This document shows positions 26,001-38,000 of a DNA stretch of 64,000 bases, in pieces. The number at the start of each line of letters is the position of its first letter. Position 1 is the stretch's first letter. The stretch covers positions 161,311,908-161,375,907 of the forward strand of contig OY757011.1 of the NCBI GenBank assembly GCA_963580285.1, written 5' to 3'. Source of the stretch: Lucinisca nassula (lineage: Eukaryota; Mollusca; Bivalvia; Lucinida; Lucinidae). The notes beneath the pieces were generated by a model. That model saw nothing but the letters and a program-made list of their open reading frames with translations. It had not been told where the DNA came from and searched no databases. Both the position numbers and the translations under genes were made by a program.

Positions 26001-29000
26001 CCCATCTTCTTTCCATCTTCTTTCTTATGAATGTTTTCATTGCTCTTAAAGGAACTCATTTTTGATTCTTATTTACATCATGCGTACATGGATATATTCA
26101 TATTTATTCGCCTGAGTACGCATGCGGCTAATATGTGGCATGCAATATTGAATACACAGGCTCTTTTGTCATGTATTCGAACGATGACCCTAGGTGGCTT
26201 CGCCAAATATATGACAAGTCCTTTGGTCCCACATTCTTATGTGCGAAGGGAATGGATTAAACAATGAATTAAAAAAAAATGATATTATCAGCTAATGTTG
26301 AAACAAATAGTCCGCTAATGAGAGCATGGACTGCAATGTTTTTCTCAATGTTGTGAATTTACGTTAAAGTAACGTCAGATAGTTTCACCGCCATATAGCA
26401 AAAGTAAAATTCAGGGGCCCGCGAACAGCAACGGAACAACAACGGTTTGAATTACATCACTGACACCATCCCGACAGAACTGTGATTTGCCTTTCTTCTG
26501 CTAGTAGTTCTGCAAATTCTGCTCATTTCTAGAAATAACCAAAGATTTCATTGCCAAGCTTTAGGGGCGATATTGTTGGACAGATATGAGTCTGCTATTC
26601 ATTGAAATGCCAATTTCACAGATGTTCAGAAATTTACATACCTGAAATCACAGCTGAAGTCGCCGCTGCACTTGTCGCTGAGGGGTTCGCTATGACTAAT
26701 GCAAACTATGTCCGTGCAATAGACTTATTGAAAGAAAGATTTGGTAAACAGCAGAAAATGACGCACGCCGCTATGCAAACCATGCTCAAATTGGCTGCAC
26801 CGTCTAGTAAAGTGTCTAGTCTCAGACACTTTTCAGATAAAATGGAGACATATATTCGCAGTTTAGAAGCTATGGGTTTGTGTCAAGAGTCGTATGGTAA
26901 TTTGCTTGTGCCTTGTGTGTTAGAAAAAATGCAAGGAGAAGTTCACAGACAATTGGCTTGTGCAAATGTTGACAATGACTGGCCTTTAGCAGATTTTCGC
27001 CGCGCGATTAACAGAGTAATCGGTATTCTGGACGCACAACGAGGTGGAAATCGACGATTACGTGGCTACGACGTCATATCATCCTTCAACAAGAGCCCAG
27101 AGAAAAAGCACAGCCATGTCCAAGCCCATCAAATGGAGGGAAAGTGCCTAGAGCCGAGATCAGGTGTGCGTTTTGTGACGGCGAACACAGATCTAGCAAC
27201 TGCACAGTTTTTACAGACACTGAATCCAGAATGAAATGAAAAATGTGAAAGAGAAACGATTATGCTTCAACTGTTTAGGCAAGCATCCAGTGGCCAAGTG
27301 CAGTTCCAGTAATAGGTGTCAAATCGGAAGCACCACACGACGATTTGTAGCAGCAGTCAATCAGGAAACCAGTCAGCAAGTTATTACAGTAGTGAGATTA
27401 CGGCATCCGAAACAGCCGTATTGCATTCAAACACAAAATAGAAGCAGATGCAACAAGCCTGCAAGACAAGGGAGTTTTACTGAAAACCGCCATAGCAACT
27501 GTAACTTTGTCTAATCACGTGCATGCCGAAGCCAGCATCCTATTTGATGAAGGAGACATAAGTAATTCATAACTGAACATTTGGCAGAAGAACTTAACCC
27601 ACGAGAGAAACTACGGAGACAATATACCTGTCGTCATTCGGGAGCACAACTAGCAAGCTGCAGCAAGTAGACGTTGCAACAGTACATGTTGTAGCAGATA
27701 ATCACCAGATGATTCCTGTTCGTTTTCTGATTGTGCCAACAATTTGAACGCCTATCAACAGCAGACCACAGCATGCCGTGTAGGAGCTAACGTACCTACG
27801 AGGGCTAAGACTCGCCCATCCGGGAACCAGCGATTCGACGTTCAAAAATCTATGCTGATTGGTGCTGAATTTTACTGGGGCATCGTAGAAGAACGTGTAG
27901 TTCGAGGTTACCGAACCTAAAGCTGTGAAGTCCAAGATAGGCTATCTATTATCAGGACCAGTATATTCCCGAGCTACTGGACACGTGTACAAAATAATGG
28001 TCTCACGCCCACCGACAGATCTACTTGAACACTTTTGGAGTCCAGAAAGCAGCATGGGGATATCACAAACCTCTGAAGGTACAGACAAAGCAGACGACTT
28101 CAAAGAATATCAGCAGTCATCTATAGTGGACAAGGACGGAAGTTACACCGCTAAGTTGCCATGGAAAAGTGACAACGTAGCATTGTCTAGCAACTACGAT
28201 GTCGCCAAGAAACAAACGCAGAACTTGGTCAGAAGACTACAAGGACAGCCACACTTAATTGTGAAATACAACGAAATCATATATGAACAGAAACGAAAAG
28301 GGTTCATAGTGAAAATCGACAGTGATACCCCACCCATCGGACAGGTCAACTACATTCCCCAACGTCCGGTGAAAAAGGACTCAACTACCACGCCTATTCG
28401 GATAGTATAGTACTGCAGCAGCCGGAAGCCGACGAACTTACCTAGTCTGAACGATTGCCTGGAATCAAGCCCGCCAATACTGAATGATCTTACCGCATTC
28501 TAGTGAGATTCCGCATGCATAGTAACGCTGCCATGGCCGATATTGAAAAAGCATTTTTGCATGTCGGCCTTGATGAGAGAGACAGAGATGCTACCCGTTT
28601 CGTGTGGTCATGTGACACCAGCCTCCGGACAGTCCCTTATCTACCTACCGTTTCAAGTCGGTGTTATTTGGGGCCACCTGCTCGCAGTTCATTAAAAGTG
28701 CAACCATTTTGAAACACTTAGATTACAACAAGCACGTGCCAGCAGCAGAACTCATCAAGAGAGACATATACGTTGACAACGTACTTTCAAGTTTCTAATC
28801 ACGGTCAGACATAGTACTTTCCTCAATCACATATATGATCACGGTCAGACATTATGATTTCCTTCTCACATATATGATCAGGTAAGGATATATCCCAGTC
28901 GTACTCGTCTTTCCATAGTTCTTGAAGTAATATCGTAGCACGGACGGTAACGGAGCTCAGTAGGCCGAGTGGATCATACATCTGTGACCAATATCTAAGT

Positions 29001-32000
29001 ATACCATGGGATATGACTGTCTCAGTTCCTGATCGTTTCTCTTTTTAATTTTCAAGAACGAGTCTGACCTACTCCAGTGTTTCACAGAATCAAGAAGTTC
29101 GATGTCACACGCGAGTATGAATCTTCGGGCATGGACTTCAAACAGTAAAGCCCCACTACGAACACAATCAGCCGTCAACGGAGTCCTAGATAGTTACGTA
29201 AACGTAAAGATCCTTGGAATGACATGGAACCCAGCCAAAGATGAAATGACATTTGCAGGGAGAAAAACTATTCCGATTCTTGAAGCTGTGACTCAAAGAA
29301 CCATGCTTAGATATTCGTCACAGATTTATGATCCACTCGACCTACTAAACCCCGTTTCCGCCCGTGCTAAGATATTGCTTCAAGAACTATGGAAAGACAA
29401 GTATGACTGGGATACACCTTTACCTGACCATATGCATGTGAAACATGGAACCAGCCCGCGTGGTCCTTGAATTAGGTTATAGAGACGAGGTTTACCAGAC
29501 TGTACTTACCTTCAACAAGTTGTGACAGCGAAAACGAGCCTTCACATATTCGTAGATGCAAGCACCAAGTTATATGGAACAACCGCATACTTGTGCAGTC
29601 AATACCAAGCTAGACTTGTCATATCGAAGAACAGAGTAGCACCACTAAAGGCCTTAACCTTACACCAACTGTAACTGATGGCAGTGATGGTTGGTGCACG
29701 ACTTGCTTCACATCTACAGGAGACCTTATCAACCTCGATTGCGACATTTTGGTCGGACAGCAAGATTGAACTACACTGGCTAACAACAACGAAAGCGCTG
29801 ATGCGTTTTGTGCTTAATCGTGTTCAAAAGATAAATCAGCTAAAAGGCAGGTTGCCATGGAGATGCTGTCCCACAGATAACAATCCGACAGACCTACTTA
29901 AACGGGGAATATCAGCAGACGCCTTCCTTTGCAATCAACGATGGCCCGCAGGGCCTGCCTGGCTTACAAACAGAGATCAATGGCTTACCTGTGAGTATAG
30001 ACGGTCATCAGTACCGTAATCACCCAAGTATTGAGAGGATACCATGAAGCAGACGACAGCCGTTACAAGCCCACAATGTACTGAGATCCCGGGTGTACAG
30101 AGTAATCAACGTAACCAAATACAACACTTACCTTGAAACAACTTCGAGTCCCTGCATACACGTGCAGATTCATCGACAACTGCAGGCGCCAAGAAGCAAA
30201 CAGAGTTACCGGCAGCCTCACAGCAACTGAACTACACGATGCAGAAAAAGATGGCTCAAATCTTGTCAAGCTATAAATTTTCAAGGTGAAATAGCCAATA
30301 GGCAGACAAACAGCAGGAGTTCGCGCCTACCACTCAGATTGTTCTGAGTACCTCACGTCATTACGAGAGTACCACAGGACCACGGGATCGAGGGGGACGT
30401 ATCCGTGTGAGTGATGTCGTGCAGACCCACGAGGGACCACGTAGCCGTTGTAGCCCCCCAGTAGTCCAGGGGCTGATAACTGGGAACGACGGATCAGTTC
30501 GTGCCGCAAATGTGAAGACGAAACAGGGACTCACTACACGACCAGTTGTGAAACTCTACCCCATAGAAACGGTTAAGAGTGAGTTGTGATACTGAGATAT
30601 ATCGACTTTGAGATATAGTGAATACGCATAGACGTAATAGTTTTTTATCTAAAGTATTCATGAGAAGTGTGACGTTTTCATTAATTAAGGTTTTCAAACT
30701 TAAGTAAGCATTTTCCTTCACTAATTTTCATAATGTTCACAACTAGTATCATAAAGTATCTTAAAGCTATTTTCATGGATCAAGTTCATATCACTTTGGC
30801 GGCCTCCCAGAATGTTGTGAATTAACGTCTATTTAACCTCCATATAACGTAAGTAACGGCCATGTTTTGACGTCACCGTTTTCATGTGTATGTACGCGAC
30901 GTCATTGACTGAATAGAACGTGAATAGATCACAACGCTTCTTTGTTGCTTGTTTTCCTACAAGTTCATAAACGGCGTAGCCGACCCACTAATCTTGACTC
31001 CAAATCACTTCAATTTCTAAAATTTCTTTTCCTTTGTTAACTTAAAGCAGATCGAAGCTATATCGCATATACAGATTGTGTGTGTAGAAGAAAAGCTTAT
31101 TCTATAGCCTGTGGCGTTTCATCACTTGAACAGCTGCGACATCTATATTTGTGATTGTTAAGCATACAGTTTAAGCACACCATTGATGCTATCAGAGCTG
31201 TGACATCATGGCATATCGCATGGGCCTCTGACTTGACCTCTGGTTAGCAATTCTGGGTCACGAGGAGGTCCTTTCGTTTATTATTTTTTGAAACAGTTTA
31301 TTTTCACTGGAGGCATTTTCGGTCTGCTTACGTAATTGGCTCGTCAAGGAATAAGCTCTATTGAAAATAATACTATACATTTAAATATTTACTTGTGAGC
31401 TCCACCCGTAAGACCTCTGTAGCTGAGAGAACGCTGTCCGAGACTGTCACGGTCAGGTCATAAGTGCTGTCAATCGCGTAACTGAGATCTTTGGAAGTTG
31501 TTATTTCTCCTGTATCTGGAAAAGAGTCCAGCTATATTGAATGCATAACGTTTTTTCATAAATGTGTGTGTGTGTGTGAATTCGGGTTTAACGTCGCTTT
31601 CAACAATTTTTCAGTCATATCACGACGGTGTCTGGTTGCGACAGGGAGCTCAATGCTCACGTTTATAGTGCTGCCTCACTGAAGTATCATGTCCCAGACA
31701 CATTACATGATACCACACCCAGTCACATTATCCTGACACTGGATCGACCAGTCCTAGCTCTACCCCGTAAATCTGAGTGCCAAACGAGGAGCAGCTAGTA
31801 CCATTTTTAACGACTTTGGTATGTCGCGGCCCGGGATCGAACCCGAGACCTCCCGTTCCCCGGAGCGGACACTCTACCAACTGAGCTATCGGGGCCCGTT
31901 TTTTTTTCATAAAATAAAGTTCCACATCAAGTGAACAAGTCCATGAATGAACACCCCCTAAACCCCACTATATATAGAGAAAACTGGGGTTTACGGGGGT

Positions 32001-35000
32001 ATACATTATTTTTCTTATTTCTGCTCCAAGACATAGTTTTGGGTACTCATTAGAACTGCCTCATTGAGGCGGTTCTAACGAGCACCCACAACCTATGTTT
32101 GCAATGTAAATAAGAAAATATTACATATTTTCATCAGAAAAACAGCCATTTTGGAGATGCGAAATGAGCACTATGTTGCGTGGGTGGGTTATCTTAATGA
32201 TTACGACAAAACATCCGTGTGAGATAGTGCATTCTGATGTATCTCGAAAGGAGTATTTTTCTTATGACAGAAAATGATATGATATTTTTCTGATAAATTT
32301 TCCAAGCATAGGTTGCGGGTGCTCGTTAGTACCGCCTCAGAAAGGCGATTCCAACAATTACCAACATACTATGTTTGGTGTATTTATAAGAAAATATCAC
32401 AGATTTCTACCAGAAAAGCAACCATTGTCGAGATAAGAAAAAGTGCACTATATCACACGGATGTGTTATTGTAATGATTCATAAAGAAAGGATTAAAAAA
32501 ATCTATCAGATAGATTTATATCATCATAAACCATGCTTGATACATGTTACGGAATCACACATAAACAAATGCATAGTAAATTTTACCGCCGAAACATTGA
32601 AAGTTTTGGCTTACTGAGAATTAGAGCGAGCTAATTCAATGTAACGTTGGTTGGTGCCTCATACTTTGTCTCTGGTTGGGGCCATCGGAGTCTAACTGTT
32701 GGTTTGCTTTACCTCCGGCATTTCAGTGGTTTCTTGCTGTCGAGTCCTTACCGTTGTTTCACCTCTGTGGTTGTTTGAGTTTTAGTGTTCACGGAGCTGT
32801 TGCACTTATGAGTTAGGAGGCCTTCATGCGGACTGAACAAATTATTTGTCTAAATCGCGACGGAAGTAAGGGCGAGGATTGTGGCCAGTTAAAATCGATT
32901 AAAGCCCCCTAGTGGAATTCGTTTTCGCTGACCGTTCCAAGGCGGTTCTTCTGTCGCGGTTTATTTTTGTTATGGTTTGTTTTTGGGTGTTTGTGTCGCT
33001 TATATTATTTTATTTTGGATAGCCTATTGACCATTTGGTGGGAAAGTAACTGACCTTTTGGCTTTCCGCTACTGATGTTTCCATTAGGGTCTGGTGTTTC
33101 ATGTTTGTTGTTCTTTCCCTTTGGTTTCTCTGATGGGCGCTGTTGGTTAATTGTATCGATTCCTGATCATTGCCTCCACCTCTATTATGAGATGTGAAAT
33201 GTGATTTTTCTTTTTTCTGCTCAAAATATAGATTGTGGGAACACGTGAAAAACGCCGAGGTAAACTCTCCAAAGGGATTCTGCTCCAACAGGTTAATGCA
33301 AGAGTCCAGGTTAATGCAAAATTGCAGTGGATGCTGTTGTGCGGAATGGGTACGAGCTAATATTGCACCCCGCCTCGTCTCCGGACTTAGCTCCTAGTCC
33401 CAAACTTGAAAAAGGATATTCGTAGACGACATTTCCTGTCTAACGAAGAAGTCGTGACGGCAGTTAAGGAGTGGGTCGGAGAAAAATGACCCTGGCTTCT
33501 TCAGTTCTGGGCTGATGGCACTGGAACAGTGTTGGTCCAAGTGTATCATTCTAGAGGGCAATTAAGTCGAAAAAGAAGTGATCGATCTTACCCAGAAATA
33601 AGTAAGGCTGTTTTATTGACTCACCCTCGTATGGTAGGACAACGAGTAATAAGTTCAAAATTAAGTCTGTTGATACTTTACAGAACAGCTTTAAAGGGTG
33701 GTTCTAAAAAACACACAAAAAAACTATGTTTAGTGTAGAAGGTCTGAAAATAGGAAAAAAATCTAATACTCATCTGAGGTTTATAAAGTTCATTAGGATA
33801 ACCACCATGTGTCATAGTGTTGTCTTTTGTGCTCTAAAACATCATTTTTAGATAATTTTCTGTGTTTTTCTCGCCACAACATTGAGTGTGGGTGCTCAAT
33901 GAGGTGGCTTTAACGAGCACCCACAAGCAATGATTTTGAGCAATACATAACTAAAAACTGTACAAATGTAAGTCCATGTTCACTTTTACAAAGTTGAGTT
34001 CATAAGGGTGTTCATTACACGGACTTGTTAACATAATGTCCAGAACCATGATTCTGTTACGTAAATTACATGAATAAATGGGGTATCATTACGAAAACAC
34101 GCCTATACAAATATATTGTAAATTTTAACACCGAAAAATGAAACTTTTCAGATGAAAAATTTTGATAATTTTCTAATTTCTGCTCAAAACATAGACTGTG
34201 GATACTCGATAGAACCGCATTGACGGTTGTAAATTTGACTTGTTAATTTTACCACCGAAAAATGAAACTTTTCAGATGAAAAATTTTGATAATTTACTTA
34301 TTTCTGCTCAAAACATAGACTGTGGATACTCGATAGAACCGCCTTGACGAGGCGGTTCTAACGAGTACCCACAATCTATGTTTTAGAGCAGAAATAAGAA
34401 AAATAATGTATACCCCTCCAAACCCCAGTTTTACTATTTAAAAGTGGTGTTAAAGGGGGTCAACTTTATATAGGCTTGTTTTCGTGATGTGTTTTATGGT
34501 AGTGTCCAAGATAAAATACAATGGATCACAGTAACCATCATTATCACATACTTGCATTAATCTGGAAAAGGTCTGGTGTTGTTGGAGTTGACGTCAAAGC
34601 AAACGTGACATGTGCGCTGTCTGTATCATTAGCTTGTACGGCGAAAACGGAGGTACCGGGTGGTGTATTCGACGCATCGAACGAAGGGTTTGAACCTGGA
34701 ACAGTGAACTTGTTAATACAAGAAGAAGAAGAATATGTTCGACGCTTCAATCGAGGCGTAGAAGAATTATAAGAAGAAGAAAATAAACACAACAACAAGG
34801 TCAAGTAAAACACGTATGAAGAGGAAAAGAAGTCGCACCATGTAAAAGCAAAAAGTAAAACAGTCAACAAATACCCCCTCCCACTGGTCAATATAAATGC
34901 ATAAGCCTCACGATAAACGCATGGGATGCTAGTTTTGAACGCATTGGCTTCGAAGGAAAATGGCGAAAAGGGGCAACATTTGAAGGTAATTGACAGATTG

Positions 35001-38000
35001 TTTATATTTTATATGATTTCCATTGATGTCCAAATGAGATATTGAAACACTGATTTGCCTTTTCATCTACATTAAGGCGAAGTATCTATCTTTCAAAATG
35101 ACAAAAATAAACTCAAATCAAAATCTGAACGGGAATGTAAATTCTCATAAATTGCGATGTTTTGTCGGGTTTCCCTCTAAGCCTTTTCACTCACCGGGGA
35201 ATTTTAATCGATGCTTATCAGATCGAAAAGTATTCACCTATCTAAATCGTAGATAATGGTTTTTGGACTTTTCAATCCAACGTTAGTGGCTTTACAACAT
35301 GGATGTTATACGACAGACTGCATGCATGGTAGTTAACCCAATCACGGTTGGCAACTTTGCTTCCCTCTTTAATTGCACGCCGGTGGGTCAGGCCTCAGAT
35401 TCTATGACGGCTCCAACGTAAAGGCTTATTGAGAATTAGAGAGGTCTAATTCAAGGTAATGTTGGTTGGTGCCTGATGCTCTGTCTCTGGTCGGGCCCAT
35501 CGGAGTCTAACTGTTGGTTTTCTTTTGCTCCAGCATTTCAGTGGTTTCTTGCTGTCGAGTCCTCACCGTTGTCTCACCTCTGTGGTTCTTTGATTATTTG
35601 TGTTCACGGAGATGTTGCACTGATGAGTTAGGAGGCCTTCATGCGGACTGAACAAATTATTTGTCTAAATCGCGACGGAAGTAAGGGCGAGGATTGTGGC
35701 CACGTAAAATCGATTTAAGCCCCCCAGTGGAAATCATTTCACTGACCGTTCCAAGGCGGTTCTTCTGTGGCGGTTTATTTATGCTGTTGTTTGTTACTTA
35801 CTGTGTGTATCACTTGTGTCTTTTTATTTTGGATGGCCATATGGCCATTTTGTGGGAAAGTATCTGTCCTTATGGTCTTCCTTTGTTTAGGTTTCCATTG
35901 TGGTCTGGTCGCTTAATGTTTGTGTTTCTTTCCCTTTGGTGTCTTTGATGGGTGGAGTAAGTTAATTGTATCGATTCCTGATCTTTGTTTTACTTCTACT
36001 TTTTATTTCGTTTTTTATTTTCGTTTAGTTGGTGTATATTTGCTTCCAAAGGATCTTATTTTCACTGCAGTTGGTGTTGTGCCGTATGGCGGCCGTAAAA
36101 CGTCTCCCCGTATATCATCATAGTGCAGATTATATTTTCTGGTCCTTTGGGATCATTGAGTTTATTTTACATCATTTTGAAAATAGAATTCTGCTAGGGG
36201 GCGTGACCGGTGTTGCACATTTCAGTACTGGTCATGAACAAACTAAATAAAACCGTGTCGGCTTTTTTCGTTTTTTGGTGTATTTTTGCTTCCAAAGGAT
36301 CCAACTTCATAACTTATATGTCTTCACTGCAACTGGTGTTGTGTCGTGTGGCGGCCGTAAAACTTCTCCCCGTACATAATCATAGTGCAGATTATATTTT
36401 GGTCCTTAGGGATCATAGAGTTCATTTTAAAACATTTTGAAAATATAGTTCTGCTTAAGCCGGCGCTAGGGGGCGTGGCCGGTGTTGCATGAACAGACCT
36501 AATAAAAACCGTGTCTACTATTTCGTTAATTTGGTGTATTTTTTGCTTGCAAAGGATCTTACTTTAAGAACTTATTTAAATCATTTATCACGTCGAGACC
36601 CTGCAAAGTATTGTTTTACATAGTGATCTTCACACGGACTTTACAAACGTAAACGTTAATGTACAGTTTGGAAAATCAGCTCTTGAAGTCTGTTTTACAT
36701 CGGGTTTTTTCTTTCATGGATATAATAACGACTGGCGGTCTGATACAACTAAACGACGTGAAAGCCTTGGAACTTTATGTAGAAGCATATTCGATCCGCG
36801 GAAAAGGGCTCTGTGCATCTGGCGGGGACGTAAGTCATAATGCCCATACGTGCAGTCCCATTACAGTCTTCGATATGCACTGTATGGATGCCTGGTAAAT
36901 AAGATTTTCTTCATGTGGGCCGGCAATGCTGCATTCTGTCTGAGTGACTACTCCGGCGCGTATGCTCGAATACATTGCAATGCTTATGAACCATAAATGC
37001 CCCATTTTTTAGAGTTACTTTTTTATTTTATGGAGTTTCATTATATTTCTATTTATTATAAGCTTTACTGAACTTCCTGTCCTTCAAGCAAATAGTGCTG
37101 GCCTGATGAGACGGTGCATCCTAAAAAGAGGAAACACTCCCAGTTTGACGTTATCGTTCCTTGTCAGACATATTCCTACACTAATACTGTATACGCTATG
37201 TCATTAGAGAAACATACTCACCTCTTTATTTATATTTTTGTTTCCTTAATGATTCAGCACAACGTAAATCCGCACCCCCCCCCGCCCTCGAAAAATAATA
37301 TGGACATGCACCTGTAGTAAATGCTCATACAAGTTTGTGCATATGCATAATTAAGCCATCTGTTTTGCGGTAATTAAGATTTCAGGATGGCACTATTTCG
37401 AGGAATGAGTTGGTCTTGGTTTGGTTTGGCTGTTGCAATAGCACATATGCGTTTTTTTCCGGCCCAGGTTCATATGTTAGATCTGGGTCGTTGCTGCTGC
37501 ATATGTGCGTTTTGTCATGCCCCGGCTCATATGTTAGGCCTTGGTCAAAGTTGCTACAAATGTACGTTTTCCGTGCCCCGGCTAATATGTTATATTAATC
37601 GGAAATGCGAAGGGCTCTTTGCACACTCAATGAGTGCTCAAGATATTGCACAATCTTGTATGTATTGCTTTAATTCTACAAAAGTGAATTATAATGGGTA
37701 TCAAATGGTCAGAGCTAAAATCCTGAAATTTCATATATATCATCTGCATGAAAAGTAAGCGGATCCGTATGCTTTCCATCGGAGTGATTCCCCTTTCATT
37801 TTTGACTGGCTCATTTAACGTTATACAGTGGGTACTTAGTGTGCGCATCTCCTCATACAGTTTTATTTTATTTGAAACTTTGCATGACTTTTGTCATAGA
37901 ATGTAGATATGCATGTAATTTTGGCATTATCATCAATTTGATTTTGCCACTGTTTACGACTTTTGAACGTTGCCTATGTTTGGGCTTAAATTCTATAATA

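Larger units (their letters stand above)
26349..31030 (+). mobile_element. Decayed BEL/Pao LTR retrotransposon
   Basis: Plus-strand remnants appear in BEL/Pao order: gag-like domain, zinc knuckle, protease-linked region, reverse transcriptase, Pao/A17 region, RNase H and the extreme C-terminal integrase-linked domain. The integrase core is missing. TGTTGTGAATT at 26349 and 30813 may mark LTR starts; the second follows a purine/GC-rich run (TTTGGCGGCCTCCCAG). Similarity between the two LTR-like starts fades after about 60 bp, so LTR ends are uncertain. It is riddled with frameshifts and lies in the 19-kb cadherin intron. Confidence 0.8.

Noticed and set aside
34521..34772. Plus-strand frame of 83 codons
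   Set aside because: Antisense to cadherin exon 5.
35615..35650. CTGATGAG in repeat family G as another ribozyme
   Set aside because: Downstream text lacks a stem II with a GAAA core in place.
36659..36898. GC-richer open frame ending near a donor-like GTAAGTC
   Set aside because: No convincing acceptor, no homology and two equally open frames.
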